From the NCBI GenBank assembly GCA_032821775.1, contig JAVLRN010000002.1, positions 3,286,001 to 3,350,000 on the forward strand: DNA of 64,000 nt. The letters run 5' to 3'. This DNA is from Sanguinoderma infundibulare (Eukaryota; Basidiomycota; Agaricomycetes; Polyporales; Polyporaceae). Shown here piece after piece: positions 1 through 10,535 of this stretch (position 1 is its first letter; every line of letters begins with the position of its first letter). The notes beneath the pieces are model-generated. The model searched no databases, was not told the origin of the DNA, and saw only the letters and a program-made list of their open reading frames with translations. The position numbers and the translations under genes are program-made.

Positions 1-1180
1 TATTGCCATAGCGCGATGCTGTAAAAGAGTACGAGGGAACTACGATAGGTTATGCGCCAATCAGAGGCAAGATGTACTACTGCGTGTGAAGGAAGTTGGA
101 GGGGGCCCGGGCCCACGGTCCCCCCTCCTATTGACGGCCAGTACGCGAGAGCTCGCCCGGAGCCCGGAAATTACGCGCGACCCGAAAGACAAAAAGAAAA
201 CGAGGGAACGTCGGCCAAAGTCTAAAAGCAACGACGTGAATAGTTGCGCCCCAGATGATGATGGCGCGGGATATGCCACGAAGGCAAGCGATAGAGGGGA
301 GATAGGCTAGAGAGCGTGCGTAGTGGGGTGTGTATGCATGCGTCCGTGCAGGAAGTGCGCCTGTAAGCGTACGGAATAGACTGCGGAGTGTACGATATTA
401 AATACGGGAAGCGGAAGACGATAACTAATCTGAATCATGCTACAGGAGGGCGGTGATGATGGAGACTAAGACTGAGACTGAGACTGAGACTGAGACGGAG
501 ACAGAGAGGCACGTAATCTATACATCTTAAGCTTAAGATCAATAAAATAAGACAGTGGAGAGAGACAGTTGTGGGAGATGATGGAACGAGCGGATGTCCG
601 GGAGGCCGCGAGACCCGTGGACGACGGAGGCAATCAGATGGAGGAGACGAATGTACAAATGGAGGTGTTGAGATGCGAGGACGAGTGGAGGGAAGGCAGC
701 GCGGGTGCGCAAAGGACTGAGAAGAGCGTGAATGAACGAATGGGTGCTCAAGCCGTAGGGTATGTACAGGCGTCAAAATGAGAAGAGGGAAGGGCGGAAG
801 GGCGGAAGCCGAAGCGGAGAGCGAGCGGAAGGTACCGCGATTTTGGTGTGGGCGAAGATCGCCTGCACAAATCGTCCGCGCAAGAAAAGAATGCCGGCGG
901 TAATGACAGTGAAAGCCAAATGGGAGTCGCCGGCCGCAAGTGTTGGGCAAAGAGGCGGACCGAGCGTTAGGCGAGAGGCACGTCCAGGACGGCCACACTA
1001 GAACACCACAAGGCTTTGTGTAGGCGTATAGGTTCTGGTGGGAGACGTGTCAGTCAATCTCGCAGTCCACAACACCCCGCAGCAGTGCCGCTCTCATCGA
1101 CAAGTCGATGCTGACATACCTGATGCCGCGCGCTGAATCTCAGAAGGACCCCTCAAAAACAGCCGGCGCTGTCTGGCCGT
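1..1180. other. Left edge, no gene recognised
   Basis: Short open frames occur on both strands, but none has a family signature, natural composition or a plausible splice chain. The minus-strand frame ending near 435 is translated from a simple repeat, giving an alternating Ser-Leu tail, and is not credible as a protein. The stretch lies downstream of the terpene synthase stop codon and may hold its 3' UTR. Confidence 0.6.
461..507. repeat. GAGACT hexamer microsatellite
   Basis: The unit gagact is repeated about five times in near-perfect tandem, degrading to gagacg and gagaca at its right end. It is a simple sequence repeat with no visible coding role. Confidence 0.85.
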
Positions 1181-2599
1181 TCACTTGCGAAGCGGCAGAA
1201 GGCGGACTGACAGGTCTTGGCGGACCTGCCGGCCTTCCTTGCCAAAGTACCGCTCGGTCTCGAACGACCAGACGAGGTTTCCGATCATCCAGTCGGCGAG
1301 GCCGTCGATGTACACTTGCAGCTGCTCGTCGATCTCGGGGCCCCAGGATGGAAGCATGTTGCGGAGCGCCTCAAAACGATCGATGCACCCGAGGCAGAGA
1401 CTGCCGACGTAGTCAACGGCGTCCTGGAGCTCGAGCTGCTCCTGGTGCTGGACCACGACGATCATGTTGTGGGTGTCGCCTATTCCGCAAAGCTCACGTC
1501 AGTCACCCCTCAATGATCCAGGAGGCGGGACAGAGCTAAACGACGACATAACGCACCATTGGCCTGCTCAACGTTGTACGAGAAGATGTCCTGCGGCCCG
1601 CGGAGAAAGATTAGCATACACGCAAGACAGAGAGGGGGAAGAGGAAGCCCCGGAATACAGCGAAGACGACGTACATTCGACCACTGGAAGCAAGGGACAC
1701 ATCAGTACAAGCTCCGGCAGGAGAGCAAGCGGCTAGTCAAACTCACCGTGACAAGATCGTTCGCAGCTTCGCCCAACCCCAGAACGACGGGGTGTTCCAT
1801 GACCTCGTCCGGCAGATCGAGCTGTACACCAAAGTCAACGTGAGTTTCCATGGGACGCCACTTCTCGCGCGGAGGCAATACGATACGGCATATGCACTCA
1901 CGTTGTTCGCGTACTCAATGAGGGCCCAGCACGGTTTACACCCACTCGTATCGCGGCGCATGGCGATGTACGATTCCAGGTCCGGGATGTTCCCGGACGC
2001 GCGGTCCTTCGCCTGCTGGGTCACCGCGCGGAAGAAGAGGTCGAACGTCTCGATGAACCTCTTCTGCGCACCCTGGGAACCCGTCGCGGTAAGCCGGCGC
2101 CAGAAGCTGCGATGCGGGGTAAGTCAGTCCAGACTCGTTCGACGAGGGTGCAATAGCAATCGCGAATGAGCAAGTGGCCTGAGCACGAGGATACTCACCT
2201 TTGCGTCAGCCGTCCCACTGCGGACGACGCCCGAAAGCCATGCGGGTCGCGGAGGGCGCCGATGATCTCGCCGGCAGTGCTGACTGTTTTGCGGTCGTCC
2301 ATCTGGTCGCAGATGTTGTCGAGGTGGAAGAGGTAGTTGATGAAGTCGCAGCACACCCGGAGCTGGCGGTACTCGGCGAGGGGGTAGCACATTGCGGTGA
2401 GGAGGCCGCCCTTGAGGCCGTTGAACGCGACGCGCTTCTTCTTCTTCAGGCGGCATCCGCGGAGGAGCCACCGCTTGGACTCGGAAGAGGCGAGCTTGCA
2501 TTTGGGGTTAACGCGCAGCGGGAAGGGGCAAGGCGAGATGAGGTCAGGGAAGATGAGGAGCGACGGGCGATCTGAGGGTGGCGGGCAAGAGACAGCCAT
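1181..2599 (-). CDS. Sesquiterpene synthase (fungal class I terpene cyclase)
   Basis: Predicted 340-residue cyclase of farnesyl diphosphate, the usual length for Agaricomycete sesquiterpene synthases. Exons in transcript order: 2599-2199, 2106-1902, 1821-1747, 1683-1675, 1590-1557, 1479-1181. They sum to 1023 nt in frame. The aspartate-rich motif is DNICD (residues 94-98), followed by QMD. The NSE motif reads NDIFSYNVE (residues 230-238), with N230, S234 and E238 as Mg ligands by family knowledge. A basic-aromatic RY pair lies near the C-terminus in SFETERYFG. Exon 4 is only 9 nt and encodes WSN, including N230. The start was placed at the second Met of the open frame because family members start about 15 residues before the IFPDL block; the first Met at 2626 would add nine residues. 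Product specificity cannot be read from sequence. No P450 or other tailoring gene lies nearby. Confidence 0.93.
1675..1683 (-). other. 9-nt coding microexon of the terpene synthase
   Basis: The coding-strand sequence is TGGTCGAAT, flanked by cttccag upstream and gtacgt downstream. It lies between introns 1684-1746 (63 nt) and 1591-1674 (84 nt). It encodes Trp-Ser-Asn, completing the invariant LVTWSNDIFSYN block. Without it the conserved three residues are absent, although the frame is kept. Confidence 0.88.
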
Positions 2600-5500
2600 G
2601 TCTAGGTCTAGGAACGAATAAAACACGAAACGAGGCTGAAGGAGTGTGAGGATAGCAGCCTAACGAAGGTGGGATACGCAGGAGGTGAGGCGGCGAAGCC
2701 CTTCGGCGGAGGACCCTGTGCTTTTAAGCTGGACCTCAGACAAAGTGGAGAAGGCGGAGGAGCGCACCCGGATAAAATAACAAACTATTCGGTGGAATTT
2801 GGGGGAATACATTTTGGGTGTCGCGGTCGCGTAGCGCGAGGCGGTACGGTGGGACTCCGAGACAGTGTGGCGAAATTGCGGGCCATGACGAGCGAAGTGG
2901 TCCGGCATGAGATCCGTTTCAGATCTCTTCCGAGGGTTCACAGAAGTATCGGCAAACGGATAAAGGAGAGCCAACTGTCGCCGGTAAACAATAAGCTCTG
3001 GGCAGCACGAGGGGAAATCATCTCGTGTGCCTCCCAAGGGTCGGGAGTCAAGAAGACTTACTTACACGGTGATTGATACCCAGGCCGCCTTGGCGCTGTT
3101 TTCCGAGGGTCCGTGGCTCCAGCAGAAGTTTAGGCGGAGCGACGTTGGGTCGACAGTGACCAACGAGCTTCGCCGACGTGGACGAGAGCAAGCAGTTTAC
3201 TGACGCTGACGCCTCGGGCTGTTCATCCCACACTAGGCCCGTTTCGATGCTGCTAACGCCCGGGAACATAAGGGGTGCTTCCAATTCTCCGACAAAATCC
3301 GTGATAGTTGTCGGGATCTCCCCCGCCCGCGACACGCAGTGCGAGACTCGTGGATACGAGGCATCTGTTTAGGTCGGAAACAGTAATGAGTGCTGCGTGT
3401 TTGGCATGACTCACCGGAACCAATATATGTTCGAGGCGAGGCGACGCGCCTTGCACAGGGAAGGGCCCCGACCCGGCCGCCTTTCGACGGAATCGGCTCG
3501 TGCGTCTAAGGTCTTCCGGTGAAGATTCGCCAACGGGAAGATCCAGATTCGGTGATCTCCTCCAGATCAGCCCGCCGCTGGGATCGGCGCTGCAGCAAGT
3601 CAAAATGGCGAAAATATGAACGTGAGAAGCGACGCCCAAGTATGCCTCCAGCGTCATATGGCTTGCCTCAAGCGTCGCTACGTCTTGAAGATCCGCCGCC
3701 GAGAAGCGTTTCGGGGCCGACCAATCCGTGTGACCGGGAAAACGCTTGGGAGCATTCAGGTTGCACCGGCAGGAAGGTCGATGGTGGATTTGTGACTGGC
3801 TGTCAATCATGAAGGAGCGACTTGGCCCATGGAATTACTAATCCGAGTTATGCTGCATCATATTGGCATTGAGTTTTAGCCTGTCGCCGACATCAGGGTC
3901 ATAATTGGTTCCACATGCAGAATTCAGTACCTGACCCTACGTGAGCATCTTCACGAGCCGCGAAAAGCTTGGACCGGTCAAGCACGATCAACGCTGTATT
4001 TTACTGGCTGACCGTGCAGGACGTTTGAATAGCTAGTAAGGGCGGTCAGCATGTCGTTGACATTGACAGCGAGGCGAAGAGGGGACGCCTACGCGATGCA
4101 CGACGGCAACCGGGATCCGAGGCGATTCCGGGCCGTGCGTGTGGGATCCCGGTTGACTGCGGTCAATGAGATAGAGTGACAGCCAAATGGGATCTGGGAG
4201 GACCTGGGTCTGGACGGAGTTTATGGCTCGGTTACAATGTAGCCGCAAAGCAGGCTTCCTGTCGTCACCCATCCAACCCATGAGATGACCGCAGGGTCAT
4301 TCGCGCGTGTATATGGACTATCCATGATCTCCTTCGTGTCATTTTTGACATGTTCGCACTGTCTTGGACAGGGAAAGGAAGTAAGGATATCGCTTGAGGG
4401 TGTTACTCTCGGGAGACTACTCGTAGGTGGGGCTCGGTGAGCGATGACGCCCAGAAGTTATCCCTGATGCTGGACAACGCCTATGAGCGTAGGGTAAATC
4501 GATCAAGCCTTGAAACTCACCCTGTCGCGTAGGTGGCCCTGATAGCTGCGGAGGGCAACAGTCGCAGTGATATGGAGACAAGCTACGCTAGGCCTAGGTA
4601 GCGGCAAAGAACAGTAGTCAGGACCTTTTGGAGCTGTGTATCAAATACATTGGACGAACCTCCATACGGTTTCTGTGGCCAAGATGATCAATGTGTACTG
4701 ACCTCGTTTCCTCTTCGCGCATTTGGAAGTTACGCTGTGCGGTCTCCACAGTAACAGATATTGGTAAAGATCTGAATGGGCGACGCAATATTGAACGTGA
4801 TGTAAACGATGGGCGGTCAATATGAATGGAGTGATGGACAAATAGTAAACGCAGTGGCGTACGTGTACCTGTAAGTAGTTCACGTGCACTCGTGCTGTGA
4901 TATTGCGCCCATCCTACTGAGATGTGCCTTGGTTAGGGAAAATTCGTAGGGCAAAGGGTTGCACGTCGGCGTCAAAGACATACATATGCAAAGCATCAAG
5001 CGGTCGCCAACCTGAACACAGAGACCGTTTCCGAGTACATGCGGAATGCCCGGACGGATCTGAAGACCTACTAAGAACGTGCAATGCAGTTAGTCATAGC
5101 GTGGACGGATAGGGCGGTGACCAGTACCCTGGTGAGAAACAGCTACGCACTTGCAAGACTTGCAAGATCAGTTCGGTTGCCGTCGTCGCTTCAAGATTGG
5201 TCTGGTTCAGCAGTGGATTGGTCGATATTGCCGTTAGCCTGCAGTCGCTTGTTCGGTTACCATACGAAGCTCGGGACGTATGAGATCCAGAAAGATCGCC
5301 GTTCCGCACAGCTGCCAGCACTTCAATGCTTGATTCGGATTCATGCTGCTGATCCCTGAACACGAGGATGGGTCCGGATTGTGGTCTTTTGTGAGGTTCG
5401 AAAGGCATCACCACGACAAAACGGCTGTAGCCGTAAAGGAAAGTTTAAGTCCTCGGTCGTCGTATAATGAGGCAGGTGAGTGGCCGTTATCAACCAAGGG

Positions 5501-5948
5501 ATCGATCTCTAGCGCCCACAAACTCACAACGGACTCTAGGCGCCCGCCCATGGTCCCTTTGTTGGCCGACGTGGCTCCCATGCCAGCTGAGAAAACTCGT
5601 GCCAGTCATTACTTGGGTCAAGCATGTAGCCAACTTGTGCGCGTTGAGGCATCGTTTCGTGCTGGACGTTCATGCGCGATGACGGGAAACGTTAGGAGCG
5701 AAAGAGGCTCCGTGCAAGGCCATGACGACTCTTCACGTGATATATCGTTTGTGGCGCGCGTCGGTGGCCGAAAGCGGACATTGGGACTGGTCCACTATCA
5801 TCCTCTTGGTCGTATCGCCTCTCTCTTCACTTATCCCTGCGCCGACAACGGACACGACCATCTCCATCTGCGTACTGGCAGTCTGATCCTTTGTTCTCTA
5901 TTTCCACCCGTAGCGGGTCTGGTATTATCGGCGCGCGGGTCTCCCATT
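2600..5948. other. Gene-poor stretch between terpene synthase and MFS transporter
   Basis: Several open frames of 90-185 codons exist, for example 3253-3810 on minus and 2669-3076 on plus. None shows a recognised motif, and none joins to neighbours through credible splice sites. The first few hundred bases contain the terpene synthase promoter. The stretch may hold decayed genes that I cannot identify. Confidence 0.5.
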
Positions 5949-8900
5949 ATGCCTCCCCGACGGATATTCGGGCCTGGCAGCTCGGCTCTAGATGTCGACG
6001 CGGGCGCACAAGAAGAGCAAGGAAGCGCGCCGCAAGGCACACGGGGATCAAGCACTCGTGTATCTTTCGCAGGGCTCGTCCCGAAGCCGACCTTCCTGAA
6101 CCGATGGAACCGAGCGGGAGACGGAGACGAGGAAAGTGGCATCACGCAACACTCGGAGCGACCAGCAATTCCAAGTGCGCTACAACCTCCTGGTGAAGTG
6201 TATGCCACGCCTCTTCCGGTACTGTCAATGGTTGTCCTATCAATCGTATGTGCATACATCTTGGTTCAGGGGAAAGGACGGCGCGCGTGACTGCAGATTC
6301 TCTACAGACCATGCTGGGAGAGTTTCTCTCCGCGAACGTGTCCGCGCCATTCCTTCTCTTCATGGTCAAAAGTGCGTCTACGACTATATGCGCTTTGTTT
6401 CCACCGCTGACCGTTCTCAGGCTTTGGACAGTTCCACGACGAATCGCAAGTGGGGTACTGGACAGGCCTTCTGGGTGAGTTGATGCCACTATTATTCAAT
6501 TTATTTCCAGTGAAGTGAGATCTGGGGGAGATTGGTTTGATTTGGGTGCCTGCAGGGGCAATGCCGGTTCTGGAATTTGCTCTACGTTCTAGGGTGAGCA
6601 CCGCATTGGCCAGTGACATCCAGTGTGATGCCGCAGTGCCAACACTGGCACCCGTGTGTAGCAAGAGTTTTGGATAAGCCACCATAACTGGGCTTCTCCA
6701 CAATTCTCGTCCCTGTCTCGGGCTGCCTTCCCCGCCTTCTGCTGTCTCGAATCATGACAGCTTAATCGTAACCGATATTGCTAACACAACGTCTTGTCTC
6801 AACTGTACACGATCGTCTGGCTTCTCATGCTAACGCAAGCTGACAGTGTCGATGTTCTTCCTAACGCAATTTCTTACCTCGCTTTTATGGGTATGTGTTT
6901 ATATAGTCGAATCAATGTTCGCGAACCATTTCATTCATTCGACTTTCAGGCTACTGTGGCTTCGAAGCACAATCCACGGATCGTTTTGACGATCTCTCTG
7001 CTTGGAAGTGCTGTCACGTGTTGTCTGTTCGGCACCTCGACGTCAATTGAGCAGGCGATCGCCATTCGCCTGATGCAGGGTGTCTTCGCAGGAGCAATTG
7101 GCGTAGCGCGAGGCACTATAGCATCGATCACCGACCAAAGCAACGAGGGTCGCGCATATGCAATTCTAGGGTATATCATTTTCACGGTTGGATTACACGT
7201 TATTGATGTATTGTACTCGATCCATTCAGCTTCTGTTGGGGTTTTGGAGGTGTTTCCGGCGCCATTGTGGGCGGGACATGTAAGTGATATCCGTTTCGCA
7301 TGTACTCGGTCTCTCACGTCACCTATAGTCGAATCGCCTGCGCAGAAGTGGCCGAATGTGTTTGCGAAAGCACCCCTCTTGGTTACGTATCCGTATCTTT
7401 TACCTTGCTGCATCGCGGCGTCCGTTACGTTCATCGGTAAGTCTTCACCATATAACATTACGAGTCGTCATTGGCTGAGCCTAGCTCAAGGTTCCGTGCT
7501 ATCCCTTTTCCTTGGACCTGACTGTGGGCCAAGAGAAGGTGCTATTTACCTCCCGCCGGAGAAGCTTACGAGCATAACGGAGGAAGAATCCCGACCCTCT
7601 ACGCCGCACTTCGACGAGGCGGAAGAACGTAGCTTCTATGGCTCTATTCGCAACAAAGTGACGGGGTACTTCTTCAAGAAGGGCCCAGAGCAAACACAGG
7701 AGACTCCTGGTTCTTCCCGTACAGCGGGGCCCGCGGTCCCCCTTTTGGAGACTCCTTCGCAAAAGTCACATACATCCTCGCGCGCAAGACGGGCCAACGG
7801 TTCGGCGTACGGCTATAGCTCAAACCGTATCCGCCTCACGAGCGCAGTGAGCATGACGAATCGCCGCGGCAGTACCTCGCCCTCGCTGCGTCGCAGACGG
7901 GAGAGCGCTTTCGGCAGCAATCCATCCAGCGTTGGGACTGGGAACGAACTGAACTTTGCCCAGCGCCTGCTGATGGCGAACGAGAACACGGTGACGAACA
8001 TCGCGGACCTCTGGGTCGCCGCTGCGATCAATGCGGACAACGAGAGTCCGTTCGAGGAGAGAGACGCCGAATTAGACGTTGATGAGCCCTACGCGGACGA
8101 CGTACCTGAACAGGAAGTCGAAGACGAGGAAGAGGACATCTTTGGCGCGCCTTCGGCCCATCGACATAACCGGTTCTCCCGTCGCTTATCATCTCCTACC
8201 AGCCGCGTATCCGTTATGGGGACCGCTGCGAGCCGAACGTCGACGGGCGCCCTCCGACCTTCCCCGTTTGGCAGCTCATCGCGCCGCCCCCCCTCCTCCC
8301 GCCGCTTCTCGAGCCTCCGCCGCGGCTCGTCGTTGCGCGTGCCTGGGAGCGTGCCTGGCACGGAGGCGGACGAGCTGCCGCTTCTCAGGCGCCAGTCGTC
8401 CGGCGTCGTCCCTGCGATCTTCTCGCACGCAGGCGTGCGCACGCCTCCTGCCGTGCTCGAGGCCCAGCAGCTGCTCGCGCAGGCCGAGGCAGAGGAGATG
8501 GACGCGCTCACACCGATTGCGGAGCGGCAGAGCCGGCGTGCGTCCGAGTCGCACGAAGGGAGCCCGTCCCCCGCGCCGTCCGTGGTCGTGCTGGCAGAGA
8601 AGGAGCCGTCGATCATGAGCATGCTGCCACTGGCGATCATTCTGCAGTACGGGTGGCTCGCGCTGCACTGTACGACGCACGACCAGGTGTTCTATCTCTA
8701 TCTCGTCTCGTGAGTGTTTGTGTTCTCTCGATCGATATTCATCTGTCATTGTCCGGCTGCCTGCGACTGGTGCGGATGCAGCGGTGACTTGAGCCCTTCA
8801 CGAGTTCTTTCGGTGTTAATTGTTTTGTTGAACAGGAAGTACCCCTCCGGCGGCCTCAATTTGAATGCCGGCCATTTCTCGCAGCTGAGTGCGTGCCGTC

Positions 8901-9974
8901 CCCGTCTCCCTTGCCCCGCTTTCCACCTCAGCGCATTCGCCGGAGCTCTAGGTCGCTGATATACCCTCCGTCCCGTCCCGCAGTTGCGTTGATGTGCCTT
9001 GCCCAGATCGCGTACCAGTTCGTGTTGTATCCGTTAGTTGCCCGTTTGCCGTCCTGTCGTCTAACCTCGGAGTTCTAAAGCTGACTGTATGCGTTCTCTC
9101 CAGGAACATCGGGTACGTTCTCCTTTCGACCCACATGTCGAAACGGATCAGGATCTAACCATATTGATATTCGTCACAGCCCTCCAAGAGGAAGGTTCTC
9201 GCACCTGTCCATGTTCCGCCTAGGAACGCTGCTCTTCATCCCGTCATACCTCACCGTCATCCTCTACCGCGTCTTCGCGAGCCCGAGCGATGATGGCAAC
9301 CATATTCTCATGGCCGGTACGTCCCCTGCTTTCGCAGCGCGCGCATTACCTCCGCCGGGCGATGTCAACAAAAACGAGTGTACTGATCCTTCTCATGAAC
9401 CACACAGCACTGGCACTTAGCACGTACGTTACCTTTGTCTCAATCATACCGTCCGATCGGAACGTGGGTGGCGTCGGACAGTGACGCTGATGGGAAAATC
9501 TTTGTTGCTCTAGCGCGGTCCGATTCTGTGGCGGCACCTTCAGCTACACCGCAATCTCGGTGCTCCTCAATTACAGTACGTCCTTCCGACCGTTCTCACC
9601 CTCATTTCCTGCATTCCCACCATCCTTGTCTCTCCCACCCCTGTTTGCGTCCCTGTGCTGACGGCCCGGCGTGCCCGCGCACTAAATCTCTCAGTGTCCC
9701 CTCCGCATCTCGTCGGCTTCGCAAACGGCATCGCGCAGAGCATCGTCAGCCTCGCACGGTTTGCGGGCCCTATCCTTGGCGGTACGGTACGTGTCTGGCT
9801 TCGCGTCTGAGGTGGTGCCTTGCGGTGAACGGAAGTGCCTGAGCTGATGACCGCTTGCTTTCCCAGTTGTGGGCCAAGAGCGTCCAAGACAACCCCGCGG
9901 GGTACCCGTTAGGTTTCATCGTCTGCTCGTGCGCATGCGCCCTGGCGATTGTCCACAGCTTCTTCATTCGCTGA
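5949..9974 (+). CDS. MFS transporter, ZIFL/tetracycline-antiporter type, with long central loop
   Basis: Predicted 860-residue membrane transporter. Sixteen exons: 5949-6245, 6308-6371, 6421-6474, 6847-6890, 6950-7170, 7230-7279, 7329-7436, 7491-8709, 8836-8888, 8984-9032, 9104-9112, 9180-9316, 9408-9423, 9514-9575, 9695-9786, 9867-9974. They total 2583 nt in frame. The N-terminal half reads as six membrane spans, including a GYWTGLL block and IRLMQGVFAGAIGVARG. Then comes a polar, Ser/Arg/Glu-rich cytoplasmic loop of about 350 residues (roughly 292-648), and then the second six spans. The substrate is unknown; related plant and fungal proteins move zinc, potassium or drugs. The usual motif A after span 2 is degenerate (WATVASKHNPR instead of DRxGRR). 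Intron 3 (6475-6846) is 372 nt against 49-126 nt for the others. Two exons are tiny (9 and 16 nt). Confidence 0.88.
9104..9112 (+). other. 9-nt microexon of the MFS transporter
   Basis: GAACATCGG lies between ctctccag and gtacgttc. It joins CC|G AAC ATC GG|C to encode Pro-Asn-Ile-Gly between two membrane spans of the second half. Its removal would drop three residues without a frameshift. Confidence 0.78.
9408..9423 (+). other. 16-nt microexon of the MFS transporter
   Basis: CACTGGCACTTAGCAC lies between an acacag acceptor and a gtacgt donor. It restores the continuous membrane span MAALALSTAVRF. Skipping it would shift the frame. Confidence 0.75.
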
Positions 9975-10535
9975 CCGCTGCGCGGCGAACACGCACAACA
10001 CCGGAGTCCGACCGTGGCGCGACGTGACCTCAACCCCCCGCATCACATAAGTATTCATGTCGTCACCACCCTCTCCAACCCAGAACGGCCACGATGTTGC
10101 ACATAGATATCTTGGATACATTATTGTCTATTTTCCTACTACTGCCACCTTTTAACGATCTCCATTGCGACGCCCTTACACTGTCTCCATACATTCTCTC
10201 TATATCTCTACACGGACACTCTACGGGATACATTGATCATGGTGGACAGAACGGACGTCCGAGAAGACAGATGCAAAACAATCTACTTGTCTGAATGTAC
10301 AGTATCGGCGATGTCGTGCGAGGAGAGCTGGATCTATCTATCTATCTCTAAGACTGCGTAATTCCGCAGGGAACCAGGGGAACCAGAAGACGAATATTGG
10401 ACAACGTTTCAAGCGTGATGGCTAACTCTAACTGCGTCTCCTCGGCGGCTACGCGTTCTATATGCGTTCTATATGAGAGATCACGTTTCATGCGCAACAA
10501 CACAACACAGGGAACGAAAACTTTGGGGGTGGCCG
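9975..10535. other. Convergent intergenic spacer
   Basis: This separates the MFS stop codon from the stop codon of the zinc-finger gene on the opposite strand, so it should carry both 3' UTRs. It contains a short TCTA repeat near 10333-10348. No coding frame with natural composition was seen. Confidence 0.7.

Noticed and set aside
2669..3810. Possible protein genes on both strands
   Set aside because: Frames of 135 and 185 codons without recognised motifs, overlapping in opposite directions, with no credible introns joining them to anything.
5343..5948. Upstream extension of the MFS open frame
   Set aside because: Open by chance; composition is unlike the transporter family. Conserved-type sequence begins only after the Met at 5949.
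1181..9974. Terpene biosynthetic cluster (synthase plus transporter)
   Set aside because: No P450, methyltransferase or regulator lies between them, the MFS belongs to a broadly conserved family, and the FAD monooxygenase is over 40 kb away.
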